Origin: Micromonospora rubida
GTDB lineage: Bacteria > Actinomycetota > Actinomycetes > Mycobacteriales > Micromonosporaceae
NCBI RefSeq assembly: GCF_009908295.1
Contig: NZ_JAAALO010000002.1
Span: 1 to 64,000, forward strand
Direction of reading: 5' to 3'
Length of the DNA stretch: 64,000 bases
Shown here: in pieces, positions 51,540 through 63,694 of the stretch
Layout: the number at the start of each line of letters is the position of its first letter
How positions within the stretch are numbered: the first letter of the stretch is position 1
Position numbers and translations under genes: made by a program
Notes under the pieces: model-generated
What the model was told of the DNA's origin: nothing
Databases searched by the model: none
The model's input: the letters and a program-made list of their open reading frames with translations, nothing else

Positions 51540-51826
51540 GTCCGGAATCACGGAACGGTCGGCGGGCGGGCAGTCGTCGCCCGGTTGACGTGGGGCCGGT
51601 GGTCCGACCCGGACGGTGCTGTCCACTGTGATCCCGCTTCGAGTTTCCGGTTCGCCGTCACCGGCGGGACCGGGGCGCCATGACCACCACGGCATCGCTC
51701 GCGCACCTCACTCCCCAGCGGATCCAGTCGCCTACGGTGCGTTGGATCCGAGGATGGACGGTACCCGGACAGCCGGGTTGAAGCATCCCCCCAACGACAG
51801 CACCGGTCCAGAAGAATGAATAGGGG

Positions 51827-52684
51827 TCATACTTTCGGATGAGCCCCGAGTGGCGTGACGGCAAGATCAGCAACCTTCTGCGACCATACGGCTCCGTATG
51901 GTCCCACCAGGCTGACCCATTGCCCAGCCACTCGCACCTGAACGTCGCCACGGGTGGCCCCGACGGCAAGGGGTAGGGGTGCCCCGGCGACGGGCGCCAC
52001 GGGGGTGTCGACACCGGGGTCGGGGCGGCCCAGGAAGCCCATCCGGACCAGTCCCTGGACCAGCCGCTGGGCGACCTCGACCGGCGGGCCGGGCGGATCG
52101 TCCGGGGTGACCACCACGGCGACGTGGTCGAGCAGGGCGTCCCGCAGCACCCGCTGCCCCACCGCCCGGCCACCCACGCCGTGGGCTGCGGCGTCGCGCA
52201 GCGTCCCCGCCGCCGCCTCGGCGATCCGCCACAGCTCCCCGGCCGGCAACACCTCCACCGGCCGGCTCGTCGAGGGCGGCAGCGGCCAGCGCCACTGCGC
52301 GTCCCGCCGGGCCGGCAGGGCGTCCTCGCCGGCCGCCAGCGCGGCCAGCAGTTCCCGGGCGGCGACCGTGACGTCGCCGCGACCGGCCCCGGCCACCGTC
52401 CGGGCGGCCAGCACACCCCACGGCAGCCGGGCCCAGAGGACCGTCCGGCCGGCCGACGCCGCCCCGGCCACCGGGCCGGAGGGCGGGGCGGCCGGCACGC
52501 CGGGCGGGGTCGGCGGGACGGCCTCCGGCGGGGCCGGCGGGCCGGCCGGACGCAGCCGGACCAGCGCCGCCGGGTCGAGCCGGACCAGCCGGGCCAGGAA
52601 CGCGCCCGCGTCGGCCACCCCGACCAGCCCGTGCCCGCCCCCGGCCAGGTCGGGCCCGGGCGGGCGGGCCGGGGCGCCGCTCAC
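51827..52684 (-). CDS. Hypothetical protein coupled to a thioesterase
   Basis: A 285-residue protein with a proline-rich middle (about 50-75) and a helical remainder (AARELLAALAAGEDALPARR, AVGQRVLRDALLDHVAVVV). The GTG 52684 overlaps the thioesterase stop (GTGA), so it is the last gene of ettA-thioesterase-this. The family recurs beside this thioesterase in actinobacteria, as I recall, but has no assigned function. The C-terminal 40 residues are beta-rich. Confidence 0.65.
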   Translation of the reverse strand: MSGAPARPPGPDLAGGGHGLVGVADAGAFLARLVRLDPAALVRLRPAGPPAPPEAVPPTPPGVPAAPPSGPVAGAASAGRTVLWARLPWGVLAARTVAGAGRGDVTVAARELLAALAAGEDALPARRDAQWRWPLPPSTSRPVEVLPAGELWRIAEAAAGTLRDAAAHGVGGRAVGQRVLRDALLDHVAVVVTPDDPPGPPVEVAQRLVQGLVRMGFLGRPDPGVDTPVAPVAGAPLPLAVGATRGDVQVRVAGQWVSLVGPYGAVWSQKVADLAVTPLGAHPKV

Positions 52685-53131
52685 GCCGGGGCCCCGGCCG
52701 CGCCGACGCCCGGGGCGTACGCGAGCAGGAAGGCCCGCTCCTCCTCGGTGATCCGCCGGGGCCGCTTGGCGGCCAGGTCGAACGGGACCAGCACCGAGCG
52801 GGCGGTGCTGGCCAGCACGTCGCCGTCGTACAGCTCGTAGCCGACGGTGAACCGGGACGCCCGGATCTCCTCGATCCACAGCTCGATCCGCACGGTGGGG
52901 GCGGCCTCCGCGGTGGCCCGGCCCAGCGCGTAGTCGACCGGGCGCAGGTAGTCGACCTCGTGCCGGCGGATCACTACCCCGTCGGCCAACGAGCCCACCC
53001 CCCACGCCCGGCCGCCGGCGAACATCAACGCCACCCGCGCCTCCTCGTACAGGGTGAGGAAGCGCGAGTTGTTGACGTGCCCGTACGCGTCCAGGTCGGA
53101 CCAGCGCAGCGTGCAGTGGTAGACGAACCGG

Positions 53132-53139
<8 letters not shown>
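52681..53139 (-). CDS. 4HBT-type acyl-CoA thioesterase
   Basis: A 152-residue hotdog-fold thioesterase. TLRWSDLDAYGHVNNSRFLTLYEEAR holds the catalytic Asp and the HVNN motif of 4-hydroxybenzoyl-CoA thioesterases (quoted in parts: Asp15, H22-N24). It hydrolyses acyl-CoA; the substrate is unknown. Start GTG 53139 lies inside the last bases of ettA; it is the middle gene of a three-gene operon. Confidence 0.85.
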
Positions 53140-54808
<1,669 letters not shown>

Positions 54809-55266
54809 GGTGCGGGCTACCTCCGTAGGTTGTGATCTGGAAGCTTGCGGGGTGCGGACGCGGCGCGGCTCCGGGTGCCGCTCGCCGCCGCCGGCCGGGG
54901 GCCGGCCACAACGCAGGCCATCGTCAATCCTGACAGGTTCGACCCGCTCCGCCCACATCACCCCGCCCGGGGGTACGCCCGCGAGCCGCGTCGCAGGGCA
55001 CGGCAGGGCGAATTACGGTCGCCCGCCCAGTGGGAGATGCCGGAAGTGCCCGTCGCCCTGCCGCACACGTCCGTGTCGCCCCGGCCGAGGCACTGCCCGC
55101 GCAGTGGCCGACCATCGGCCTCCGACCGGGCTTGACCTGCGTGATCACCTTCACGGTTCGGCGGTCGTGGGACGGGTAGGTAACTCCGGCACGGGGCACC
55201 AGACGCCGCAGCTACGCTCAGTACGCTCATCGCGGTGGACCCGCCAGCACCCGGAGGTGGCCGAAC
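54809..55266. other. Divergent control region between ettA and otsA
   Basis: About 460 bp without a credible gene. A direct repeat CTACGCTCAGTACGCTCAT (55211-55229) offers two -10-like TACGCT boxes for otsA, 40-55 bp ahead of its start. The ettA promoter must lie near 54840-54900. Nothing else recognised. Confidence 0.45.
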
Positions 55267-56667
55267 GTGACCGTCCGTAGTTCCTTTGTCGTAGTAGCGA
55301 ACCGACTACCGGTCGACGAGGTGAACACCCCGGAGGGACGGCAGTGGCGCCGCAGCCCCGGCGGTCTGGTCACCGCGCTGCACCCCGTCCTCGCGGAGCA
55401 CCAGGGCACGTGGGTGGGCTGGGCCGGCGGCACCGGCGCCGCCCCCGAGCCGTTCGACCTGGAGGGAATCCGGCTGCACCCGGTGCCGCTGAGCGCGGAC
55501 GAGCTGGAGCGCTACTACGAGGGCCAGTCGAACGCGACGATCTGGCCGCTCTACCACGACGCGGTGGAGACCCCGGCGTACAAGCGCCGCTGGCGCGAGG
55601 CGTACCGGCTGGTCAACGCGCGGTTCGCGGAGGCCGCGGCGGAGGTCGCGGCCGAGGGCGCGACGGTCTGGGTGCAGGACTACCAGCTCCAGCTGGTGCC
55701 GGCAATGCTCCGCGAGCTGCGCCCCGACCTGCGGATCGGCTTCTTCCTGCACATCCCGTTCCCGCCGATCGAGTTGTTCATGCAGATGCCGTTCCGCGCG
55801 GAGATCCTGCGCGGGCTGCTCGGGGCGGACCTGGTCGGCTTCCAGCAGCGGCTGGCCGCGCAGAACTTCGTCCGGCTGGCCCGGCACCTGCTCGGGCTGC
55901 GCTACGAGGGGCAGATGATCCAGGTCGACGGCCGGCAGGTGAAGGCGGGCGCCTTCCCCATCTCCATCGAGACGAAGGAGATGGAGCGGCTGGCCGAGGA
56001 CCCGGCGATCCAGGCCCGGGCGAAGCAGATCCGCGAGGAGCTGGGCAATCCCAAGACGATCATCCTCGGAGTCGACCGTCTGGACTACACGAAGGGCATC
56101 GAGCTTAGACTCAAGGCCTTCCGCGAACTTCTTGCTGACGGAAAGTTGACAGTTCCGGACGCGGTTATGGTGCAGGTTGCCACGCCGAGCCGCGAGCGGG
56201 TGGAGCACTACCAGGCGCTACGAGTCAAGGTCGAACGCGAAGTTGGCCGAATTAATGGCGAATTTGGCAGGGTCGGCGTGCCTGCGGTGCACTACCTGCA
56301 CCAGTCGTACAGTCGCAGTGAACTGGCGGCGATGTACGTGGCCGCCGACGTGATGATGGTGACCCCCCTTCGAGACGGAATGAATCTGGTGGCTAAGGAG
56401 TACGTCGCATCGCGCGCCGACCAGGGCGGCGCGCTCGTGCTCAGTGAGTTCGCCGGCGCCGCCACCGAGCTGCGCCAGGCGTTTCTGTGTAACCCGCACG
56501 ACCCTGACGCCGTCAAGGACGCGTTGCTCAAGGCCGTGCACGTGGAGAAGCCCGAGGCCCGCCGACGCATGCGTGTCATGCAGCGTCACCTGCGTACCCA
56601 CGACGTGGGGCACTGGGCGAAGTCGTTCCTCACCGAGCTCGGTGTGCCTGATTCGGAGGTTGCGTGA
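55267..56667 (+). CDS. otsA: Trehalose-6-phosphate synthase
   Basis: A 466-residue GT20 glycosyltransferase that makes trehalose 6-phosphate from UDP-glucose and glucose 6-phosphate. [42 protein letters not shown] and [14 protein letters not shown] mark the active site. Start GTG 55267 has CGGAGG 9 nt upstream. The stop overlaps the otsB-fusion start (GTGA). The part at 56090-56270 is richer in A/T and in rare codons such as TTA-like leucines than the remainder of the gene. Confidence 0.96.
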   Translation: MTVRSSFVVVANRLPVDEVNTPEGRQWRRSPGGLVTALHPVLAEHQGTWVGWAGGTGAAPEPFDLEGIRLHPVPLSADELERYYEGQSNATIWPLYHDAVETPAYKRRWREAYRLVNARFAEAAAEVAAEGATVWVQDYQLQLVPAMLRELRPDLRIGFFLHIPFPPIELFMQMPFRAEILRGLLGADLVGFQQRLAAQNFVRLARHLLGLRYEGQMIQVDGRQVKAGAFPISIETKEMERLAEDPAIQARAKQIREELGNPKTIILGVDRLDYTKGIELRLKAFRELLADGKLTVPDAVMVQVATPSRERVEHYQALRVKVEREVGRINGEFGRVGVPAVHYLHQSYSRSELAAMYVAADVMMVTPLRDGMNLVAKEYVASRADQGGALVLSEFAGAATELRQAFLCNPHDPDAVKDALLKAVHVEKPEARRRMRVMQRHLRTHDVGHWAKSFLTELGVPDSEVA

Positions 56668-59270
56668 ACACGTCCGTCCACGACGGGGCGGCCTCGGCCG
56701 CCGGAGTGCTGGATCCGGAGCTTAGGGCCGCAATCGGCCGGATAGCCCGGGTCCCCCAGCTCCTCGTCGCCTGCGACTACGACGGCACCCTCGCGCCGAT
56801 CGTGGAGGACCCGAGCAAGGCCGTGCCGCTGCCCGAGTCCGTCGCCGCCGTCCGGGCGCTCGCCGCCCTGCCGCAGACCACCGTCGCGGTGGTCTCCGGC
56901 CGGGCGCTGCGCGACCTGGCCGCGCTGTCCCGGCTGCCCAGCGAGGTGCACCTCGTCGGCAGCCACGGCTCCGAGTTCGACATCGGCTTCGTCGAGCGGC
57001 TCTCCCCCGAGCTGATCGCCGTGCGCACCCGGCTGCGCGACGCGCTGCGTGAGATCGCCAGCGCCCACCCGGGGGTCCGGCTGGAGCGCAAGCCGGCGAG
57101 CGTCGCGGTGCACACCCGCGGGCTCGACCCGCAGGTGGCCGCCGCCGCCGTCGAGGCCGTCCGCAAGGGCCCCGCCACCTGGGACGGCGTCACCGTCACC
57201 CAGGGCAAGGAGGTCATCGAGCTGTCGGTGGTGGCGACCCACAAGGGCACCGCCGTCGACCAGCTCCGCACCCAGCTCTCGGCCAGCGCGGTGCTGTTCA
57301 TCGGCGACGACGTCACCGACGAGAACGCCTTCGGCAACCTGCACGGCCCCGACATGGGCATCAAGATCGGTATCGGGGACACGAAGGCCGACTACCGGGT
57401 CGCCGAGCCGATCGAGGCCGCCCGCGCCCTCGGTCTGCTGCTGGAGACCCGGCGGCACTGGCTCTTCGGCGAGCGGGCCGTGCCGATCGAGCGGCACTCG
57501 ATGCTCGCCAACGGGCGTACCGTCGCGCTGCTCACCCCCGAGGCCAAGGTCACCTGGCTCTGCCACCCCAAGCCGGACTCGGCGGCGATCTTCGCCGACC
57601 TGGTCGGCGGCAGCCCCGCCGGGCACTTCAGCGTTGCCCCCGAGCGCGGCGGCATCCCGCTCGGCCAGCGCTACCGCTCGGGCACGATGACCGTGGAGAC
57701 CCGCTGGTCGGGCCTCACGGTCACCGACTGGCTGGACAAGCCGGCCAGGGAGACCACCCCGGACGGCCCGGCAGTCGTCACCGGCGACTCGACCCTGGTC
57801 CGGGTGCTCACCGGCTCCGGGCGGGTCCGGGTGGAGTTCGCCCCCCGGCCCGAGTTCGGCCAGGTGGCCACCCAGCTCCAGCCGGTCGGCGACGGCCTGC
57901 TGGTGCTCGGCTCCAACGAGCCGGTCGCGCTCTACTCCCCCGGGGTCCAGTGGCAGGTCAGCAACGACGGCGGGTACGAGACGGCCAAGGCCGTCGTGGA
58001 CCTCTCCGCCGCCGGCGGGCAGGTCGTGCTGGAGCTGCGCTTCGCCACGCACAGCCTGGAGCACCACCGGCTGCCGGTCCAGGAGCGGCAGGCCATGGCC
58101 GAGCAGCCGTGGAAGGACTGGGTGGCCTCGCTGCGGCTGCCCGCCACCGCCCGGGAACTGGTCGCCCGCAGCGCGCTGACCCTGCGCGGGCTCTGCCACG
58201 AGGCGACCGGCTCGATCCTCGCCGCGGCGACCACGTCGCTGCCGGAGGAGCTGGGCGGCGTCCGGAACTGGGACTACCGGTACTGCTGGCTCCGCGACGC
58301 GGCGATGACCGCCCGGGCGCTGGTCGACCTCGGCTCCATCGAGGAGGCCGAAGGGCTGCTGCGCTGGGTGGACGGCTGCATCGAGCGCACCGGCGGCCAC
58401 CCCGAGCGGCTGCACCCGCTCTACACGGTCGACGGGTACGAGCTGGGCGCCGAGGCGGTCATCGACACCCTGCCCGGGTACGCCGGCTCCCGGCCGGTGC
58501 GGGTCGGCAACCTGGCCAACCACCAGCTCCAGCTCGACGTGTTCGGCCCGATCGCCGACCTGATCGCCGCCGTCGCCGACGCCCGGGGCTCGGTCCGCGA
58601 GGACGAGTGGCGGGTGCTGGAGAACATGGTCGAGGCGGTCCGCCGCCGCTGGCACGAGCCCGACCACGGCATCTGGGAGGCCCGCCTCCCCCCGCGGCAC
58701 CACATCTTCTCCAAGGTGATGTGCTGGATGACCGTCGACCGGGCGCTGCACGTGGTGCGCCAGCACGGCGGCGAGGACCGGGCGGAGTGGGTGGAGCTGC
58801 GCGACCGGATCGGCGCCAACGTGCTGGAGCACGGCTGGCATCCCGACGTGGAGGCGTACAGCGTCGCGTACGGCAACGAGGACATGGACGCCTCGTCCCT
58901 GTGGATCGGCCTGTCCGGGCTGCTCCCGGGCGACGACCCGCGCTTCCTGTCCACCGTGCTCCGGATCGAGGCGGACCTGCGCAGCGGCCCGGTCGTCTAC
59001 CGGTACCACTGGGACGACGGCCTGCCGGGGCGCGAGGGCGGCTTCCACATCTGCACGGCGTGGCTGATCGAGGCGTACCTGCGCACCGGTCGGCGCACCG
59101 ACGCGGAGGAGCTGTTCACCCAGATGATCGACACGGCGGGCCCGACCGGGCTGCTCCCCGAGCAGTACGACCCGCTGGCCGAGCGTGGGCTGGGCAACCA
59201 CCCGCAGGCGTACAGCCACCTCGGCCTGATCCGCTGCGCCCTGCTGCTGGACAACATGCTCAAGCAGTGA
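56664..59270 (+). CDS. otsB: Fused trehalose-6-phosphatase and GH15 glucoamylase/trehalase-like protein
   Basis: An 868-residue protein. Residues 22-250 are a HAD phosphatase, with [11 protein letters not shown] (nucleophile Asp), [10 protein letters not shown] and [11 protein letters not shown], fitting trehalose-6-phosphate phosphatase. Residues 265-860 are a GH15-type (alpha/alpha)6 barrel: [35 protein letters not shown] and [13 protein letters not shown]. Actinobacterial GH15 members include trehalases, so the protein would both finish trehalose synthesis and be able to degrade it. Start GTG 56664 overlaps otsA by 4 bp. Confidence 0.88.
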   Translation: MNTSVHDGAASAAGVLDPELRAAIGRIARVPQLLVACDYDGTLAPIVEDPSKAVPLPESVAAVRALAALPQTTVAVVSGRALRDLAALSRLPSEVHLVGSHGSEFDIGFVERLSPELIAVRTRLRDALREIASAHPGVRLERKPASVAVHTRGLDPQVAAAAVEAVRKGPATWDGVTVTQGKEVIELSVVATHKGTAVDQLRTQLSASAVLFIGDDVTDENAFGNLHGPDMGIKIGIGDTKADYRVAEPIEAARALGLLLETRRHWLFGERAVPIERHSMLANGRTVALLTPEAKVTWLCHPKPDSAAIFADLVGGSPAGHFSVAPERGGIPLGQRYRSGTMTVETRWSGLTVTDWLDKPARETTPDGPAVVTGDSTLVRVLTGSGRVRVEFAPRPEFGQVATQLQPVGDGLLVLGSNEPVALYSPGVQWQVSNDGGYETAKAVVDLSAAGGQVVLELRFATHSLEHHRLPVQERQAMAEQPWKDWVASLRLPATARELVARSALTLRGLCHEATGSILAAATTSLPEELGGVRNWDYRYCWLRDAAMTARALVDLGSIEEAEGLLRWVDGCIERTGGHPERLHPLYTVDGYELGAEAVIDTLPGYAGSRPVRVGNLANHQLQLDVFGPIADLIAAVADARGSVREDEWRVLENMVEAVRRRWHEPDHGIWEARLPPRHHIFSKVMCWMTVDRALHVVRQHGGEDRAEWVELRDRIGANVLEHGWHPDVEAYSVAYGNEDMDASSLWIGLSGLLPGDDPRFLSTVLRIEADLRSGPVVYRYHWDDGLPGREGGFHICTAWLIEAYLRTGRRTDAEELFTQMIDTAGPTGLLPEQYDPLAERGLGNHPQAYSHLGLIRCALLLDNMLKQ

Positions 59271-59469
59271 CCTGACCGCGACGGCGGCCGGAGACCACCC
59301 GTCTCCGGCCGCCTTCGCGTATGCGGCGGCGGTACCCCTACCACTGTCCCCACCCCAGTAGCACCCCGCGACTCATTGACACCCACCTGTCGTCCTGTTT
59401 AGCTGCGGCGGCGGCATCGGCATCGACGAGGCCGGATTTCTATCGGGTTGCCAGGACGGAGATGCCGTA

Positions 59470-60024
59470 GTGAACAGAGCGACGAAGGCCCTGCGTGGGG
59501 TAGGCGCGGCGCTGAGCGCGGTGCTGGTGGTGGCCGGGGTCGTGGTCGTCGGACCCACTCCCGCCTCGGCCGCAAACTACTACTACGAGTTGCCCTACCC
59601 GGCGGGTGAGTCCTACCGGGTCACTCAGGGGCCGGAGGGCACCTACTCGCACGTCGGCCCCTACAACGAGTACGCCTGGGACTTCGGGCTCCCGGCGTGG
59701 TACGAGGTCTCCGCCGCGCAGGCCGGCACCGTCCTCATCTCGGACTGGTCGGTGTACCCGGGGAACGGCATCGAGGTGATGATCCGGCACTCGAACGGCC
59801 AGTGCACCCACTACATCCACCTGAACCAGGCGATCTACAACACCGGTGACTGGGTCCCGCAGGGCCGGATCATCGGCTCGTCGGGTGCCACCGGGAACGC
59901 CTCCGGGGCGCACCTGCACTTCCAGGTCATCAACTGCAACACCCGGGTGGGCATCCCCGCCACGCTCCAGGGCTGGTCGCCGCCCACCGGCTCCTGGCCG
60001 GTGAGCGTCAACAACCGCGCCTGA
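59470..60024 (+). CDS. Secreted M23-family peptidoglycan metallopeptidase-like protein
   Basis: A 184-residue exported protein; signal peptide with cleavage at ASA-AN (about residue 35). The M23 fold is recognisable by YAWDFGLP (Asp zinc ligand), THYIHL and AHLHFQV. The usual His four residues before the Asp is replaced: here NEYAWD, with the nearest His ten residues upstream in YSHVGPYNEY, as in variant M23 subfamilies. Start GTG 59470 has CGGAG 8 nt before. It stands alone between otsB and the cobalamin operon. Confidence 0.82.
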   Translation: MNRATKALRGVGAALSAVLVVAGVVVVGPTPASAANYYYELPYPAGESYRVTQGPEGTYSHVGPYNEYAWDFGLPAWYEVSAAQAGTVLISDWSVYPGNGIEVMIRHSNGQCTHYIHLNQAIYNTGDWVPQGRIIGSSGATGNASGAHLHFQVINCNTRVGIPATLQGWSPPTGSWPVSVNNRA

Positions 60025-60116
60025 CAACCGCTGGCAGACCCGGCCCGCCGACGATCGACGGCCGAAGCGGCACCGCCCGCTCCGGCCGTCGGTCGTTCCC
60101 GCCCGCTCCGGCCGGC

Positions 60117-61382
60117 TCAGCCGTCGAGCGTGCCCACCACGTCGCCGACGACCACCACGGCCGGCGGGCGGAGGCCCGCCGCGAGCACGTCTGCGGCCAC
60201 CGCGCCGAGGGTCGACCGGAGGCTCCGCTGGCCGCCGGTGGTTCCCTCCTGGACGACGGCGGCCGGGGTCCCGGCGGGGCGACCGTGGGCGATCAGGGTC
60301 TCGGTGATCGCGGCCAGGTTCTTCAGCCCCATCAGGATCACCAGCGTGCCGCGCAGCCCGGCGAGGGCCTCCCAGCGCACCAGGGAGGCCGGCGAGTCGG
60401 GCGCGAGGTGCCCGGAGACCACGGTGAAGTCGTGCGCCACCGCCCGGTGGGTGACCGGAACGCCGGCCGCCGCGGGGGCGGCGATCGAGCTGGTCACCCC
60501 GGGGACCACGGTCACCGGCACCCCGGCCGCCGCGCAGGCCAGCAGTTCCTCGCCGCCCCGACCGAAGACGTACGGGTCGCCGCCCTTGAGCCGGACGACG
60601 AACGCGCCGGCCAACGCCCGGTCGACGAGGATGCGGTTGATCTCCTCCTGGGCCCGGGACGGCCCGTACGGGATCTTCGAGGCGTCCACCAGCTCGACGT
60701 CGGGGCGCAGCTCGTCCAGCAACAGCCCGGGCACCAGCCGGTCGGCGACCACCACGTCGGCCTCGGTCAGCAGCCGCCACCCCTTCACGGTGATCAGCTC
60801 CGGGTCGCCCGGCCCGGCCCCGACCAGCGCCACCCGTCCGGCGGCCGGCCCGCCCCCCTCGACCGCCCCGCTCCGCCGAGGGGCACCGCCAGCGCCCTCC
60901 TGCGCCGCCGGGGGCGTCGCCCCGGGGTGTTGGCCGGCACTCAGCAGGGCGCGGACGGCGTCGCGGACCGACATGGCCCGGCGGGGGTCGCCGCCGCCGA
61001 GGACGGCAACGGTGACCGGGCCGTGCCGGGTGACGGCCGGGGTCCAGGCGGTGGCGGCGGCCCGGTCGTCGGCGCGGACGCAGAAAATCCGGCGCTCGGC
61101 GGCGGCGTCGCTGACCACGGCCGCGGCGGCCGGGTCGTCGACGGCGGCCTGGACCAGCCAGGCACCGTCCAGGTCGCCGGGGGCGAAGCGGCGCGGCTCC
61201 CAGCGCAGCCGGCCGGCGTCGACGTGGGCGCGCAGGGCAGGGGTCAGCTCCGGCGAGACCAGCAGGACGTCCGCGCCCGCGTCGAGCAGCGCCGGCACCC
61301 GCCGGGTGGCCACCGCACCCCCGCCCACCACGACCACCCGCAGGCCCGCCAGCCGCAGCCCGAGCGGGTACGGGTTGCTCAC
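60117..61382 (-). CDS. cobA: Fused precorrin-2 dehydrogenase / uroporphyrinogen-III methyltransferase
   Basis: A 421-residue bifunctional enzyme for corrin or sirohaem synthesis. The N-terminal CysG-type part (about 1-160) has VVVVGGGAVATRRV and dehydrogenates precorrin-2; the C-terminal part has VALVGAGPGDPELITVKGW and VRLKGGDPYVFGRG, the SAM uroporphyrinogen-III C-methyltransferase signatures. There is no third ferrochelatase-only domain beyond the dehydrogenase. The start overlaps cobT by GTGA. It is the last gene of the cobalamin operon. Confidence 0.92.
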   Translation of the reverse strand: MSNPYPLGLRLAGLRVVVVGGGAVATRRVPALLDAGADVLLVSPELTPALRAHVDAGRLRWEPRRFAPGDLDGAWLVQAAVDDPAAAAVVSDAAAERRIFCVRADDRAAATAWTPAVTRHGPVTVAVLGGGDPRRAMSVRDAVRALLSAGQHPGATPPAAQEGAGGAPRRSGAVEGGGPAAGRVALVGAGPGDPELITVKGWRLLTEADVVVADRLVPGLLLDELRPDVELVDASKIPYGPSRAQEEINRILVDRALAGAFVVRLKGGDPYVFGRGGEELLACAAAGVPVTVVPGVTSSIAAPAAAGVPVTHRAVAHDFTVVSGHLAPDSPASLVRWEALAGLRGTLVILMGLKNLAAITETLIAHGRPAGTPAAVVQEGTTGGQRSLRSTLGAVAADVLAAGLRPPAVVVVGDVVGTLDG

Positions 61383-62488
61383 TTCTCGGCCACCCCGGCC
61401 GAGTCGAAGGTGGCCACCTCGTGCAGCACCCGGACCGCGCCGGTGACCACCGGCAGGGCGAGCAGCGCGCCGGTGCCCTCGCCGAGGCGCAGCCCGAGGT
61501 CGATCAGCGGATCGAGCCCGAGGTGGCGCAGCGCGGCCGTGGCACCCGGCTCGGCCGAGCGGTGCCCGGCGACCATCGCGCCCACCGCGTCCGGGGCGAA
61601 CGCGGCGGCGACGAGCGCGGCGCTGACCGCGATCACCCCGTCGAGCAGCACCGGCACCCGGCGAGCGGCGGCACCGAGGATCAGCCCGGCCAGGGCGGCG
61701 TGCTCCAGGCCCCCGACTGCGGCGAGCACGCCGAGCGGGTCGGCCGGGTCGGGGGCGTGCCGGGCCAGCGCCGCCCGGACCACGTCGATCTTCCGGGCGT
61801 ACGTCGGGTCGTCCACCCCGGTGCCCCGGCCGGTCGCCTCGGCCGGGTCGACGCCGGTGAACACGGCGACCAGCGCCGCGGCCGGGGTGGTGTTGCCGAT
61901 GCCCATGTCCCCGGTGAGCAGGATGCCCGCCCCGGCGTCGATCAGCTCGCGGGCGATCCGGATGCCGGTCTCCACGGCGGCGCGGGCCTCGTCGCGGGTG
62001 AGGGCGGCGGTGACGGCGAGGTCCCGGGTGCCGCGCCGCACGTTCGCCGACACGAGGCGAGGCGCGGCGGAGTGCGCCCCGCTGCCGTCGGTCGCGGCGC
62101 CGGACTGCGCGGCGGGCGCGACGGGCGGCAGTGGGGTGGCGACGCCGACGTCGACCACGGTGACCGAGGCGCCGGCCTGCCGGGCGAACGCGTTGACCAC
62201 CGCCCCGCCGGCCAGGAAGTTGTTGATCATCTGCGCGGTGACCTCCTGCGGCCAGGGGGTCACCCCCTGGGCGTGCACGCCGTGGTCGCCGGCGAAGATC
62301 GCCACGGCTGCCGGCTCGGGCAGCGGCGGGGGGCAGGCGGCGGCCAGGCCGGCCAGCCGGACGGAGAGCTCCTCCAGGGCACCGAGCGAGCCGGCCGGCT
62401 TGGTCAGCCGGCCGTGCAGCTCACCGGCGGCGACCATCGCCGGCTCGTCGAGCGGCCGAATCGCCGCGATCGTGGACTCGAGCATCAT
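61379..62488 (-). CDS. cobT: Nicotinate-nucleotide-dimethylbenzimidazole phosphoribosyltransferase
   Basis: A 369-residue enzyme that makes alpha-ribazole phosphate for the lower ligand of cobalamin. Segments PAGSLGALEEL, FAGDHGV, TGDMGIGNTTPAAAL and the catalytic Glu in LRLGEGTGALLA are present. The start ATG 62488 overlaps the preceding gene by 4 bp. Middle gene of the operon. Confidence 0.95.
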   Translation of the reverse strand: MMLESTIAAIRPLDEPAMVAAGELHGRLTKPAGSLGALEELSVRLAGLAAACPPPLPEPAAVAIFAGDHGVHAQGVTPWPQEVTAQMINNFLAGGAVVNAFARQAGASVTVVDVGVATPLPPVAPAAQSGAATDGSGAHSAAPRLVSANVRRGTRDLAVTAALTRDEARAAVETGIRIARELIDAGAGILLTGDMGIGNTTPAAALVAVFTGVDPAEATGRGTGVDDPTYARKIDVVRAALARHAPDPADPLGVLAAVGGLEHAALAGLILGAAARRVPVLLDGVIAVSAALVAAAFAPDAVGAMVAGHRSAEPGATAALRHLGLDPLIDLGLRLGEGTGALLALPVVTGAVRVLHEVATFDSAGVAEK

Positions 62489-63567
62489 GCCTCCAGGATT
62501 TCCGCCAGTACCGCGGTGAACGTGTCAGTGGTGCCCCGGTCGCGTACGGCCACCCGCAGCCAGTCGGGGCCGAGGCCGGGGAAGGTGTCGCCCCGGCGTA
62601 CCGCCCAGCCGCGCTCGCGCAGGCGCTGCCGCACCTCGGCCGCGCCGGGCAGGTGGACCAGCACGAACGCGCTGGCCGGGCGGCCCGCGACGCGTACCCC
62701 CGGCAGGGCCGACAGGCGGGCGGCCAGGTGGTCGCGGTCGGCGGCCAGCCCGACGGCGATCGCGCGCTCGGCCGCGACGGCGGCCGGGGACGCGCAGGCG
62801 GTGGCGGCGGCGAGCGCCGGGGTGGAGACCGCCCAGAGCGGCTGCGCCGCGGCCAGCCGGGCCAGCAGGGCGGCGTCGCCGAGCAGGTAGCCGATCCGCA
62901 GCCCGGCGAGCCCCCAGGTCTTGGTGAGGCTGCGCACCACGACGAGGCCGGGCAGGTCGCGGCGGGCGGCCAGGGACTCCGGCTCCCCCGGCACTCCGGG
63001 CGCGGCGGTGGTGTCGGCGAAGGCCTCGTCGACGACGAGGACGCGGCCGGGACGGGCCAGCGCGGCGACGTCGGTGGCCGGGTGCAGCACGCTGGTGGGG
63101 TTGGTCGGGTTGCCGATCATGACGAGGTCGGCGTCGGCCGGCACCCGGGCGGGATCGAGCCGGAATTCCTCGGCCGGGTCGAGCAGCACCCGCTCGACGT
63201 CGTGCCCGGCGGCCCGCAGCGCGGCCTCCGGCTCGGTGAACTGGGGGTGCACGACCACCGGCCGGCGCACCCCGGTCAGGGCCCTGGCGAGCAGCACGAA
63301 CCCCTCGGCCGCCCCGGCGGTGAGCAGTACCTCCTCCGGGGGACGCCCGTGCCGGCCGGCGACGGCCGCCCGAGCCGCCCGGTTGTCCGGGTACGCGGCC
63401 AGGTCGCCCAGCGCGGCGGTGATCGGTTCGGCCAGCCAGTCCGGCATCGGGGCCCGCCGCACGTTGACCGCGAGGTCGACCAGGCCGTCGCCGACCTCGG
63501 CGTCCCCGTGGTGGCCAAGGTCCGGCTCATCCCGGGTGGGGGTCGTCGAAGCCAGCTGAGCACGCAT
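62485..63567 (-). CDS. cobC: CobC-like threonine-phosphate decarboxylase (Rv2231c family)
   Basis: A 360-residue fold-type I PLP enzyme of the Rv2231c/CobC branch that supplies the aminopropanol arm of cobalamin. NPTNPTSVLHP, VVDEAFAD and the PLP Lys in VVRSLTKTWGLAGLRIGYL are visible. The ATG at 63567 (MRAQLAST) lies 7 nt behind CAGGAT, a leaderless arrangement. No cobalamin riboswitch structure is seen in its 130-bp upstream region. Confidence 0.88.
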   Translation of the reverse strand: MRAQLASTTPTRDEPDLGHHGDAEVGDGLVDLAVNVRRAPMPDWLAEPITAALGDLAAYPDNRAARAAVAGRHGRPPEEVLLTAGAAEGFVLLARALTGVRRPVVVHPQFTEPEAALRAAGHDVERVLLDPAEEFRLDPARVPADADLVMIGNPTNPTSVLHPATDVAALARPGRVLVVDEAFADTTAAPGVPGEPESLAARRDLPGLVVVRSLTKTWGLAGLRIGYLLGDAALLARLAAAQPLWAVSTPALAAATACASPAAVAAERAIAVGLAADRDHLAARLSALPGVRVAGRPASAFVLVHLPGAAEVRQRLRERGWAVRRGDTFPGLGPDWLRVAVRDRGTTDTFTAVLAEILEA

Positions 63568-63666
63568 GTCCGCGATCCTGCCGGGAAGCCGCCGTGCGGG
63601 ACAGCGCATCCCGGGGTGGGCAGCGTCACCACCCGCCAACCCGCCTTCCCGTTTATGAGTTCTTCT

Positions 63667-63694
63667 CATTTCCGAATCGGAAATGTCATAGCTT
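63667..63694 (+). promoter_or_regulatory. Promoter and palindromic operator of the penicillin-binding protein gene
   Basis: The perfect 9-bp arms CATTTCCGA and TCGGAAATG around one base (63667-63685) are followed by TAGCTT (63689-63694), 6 nt ahead of GTG 63701. The palindrome fills the -35/spacer region (TCATTT at 63666-63671 with 17-nt spacing), so a bound protein would block or recruit polymerase. The message is leaderless. Confidence 0.6.

Noticed and set aside
54924..55280. Short open frames between ettA and otsA
   Set aside because: Overlapping frames on both strands, arginine-rich, no ribosome sites; the region is a divergent promoter area.
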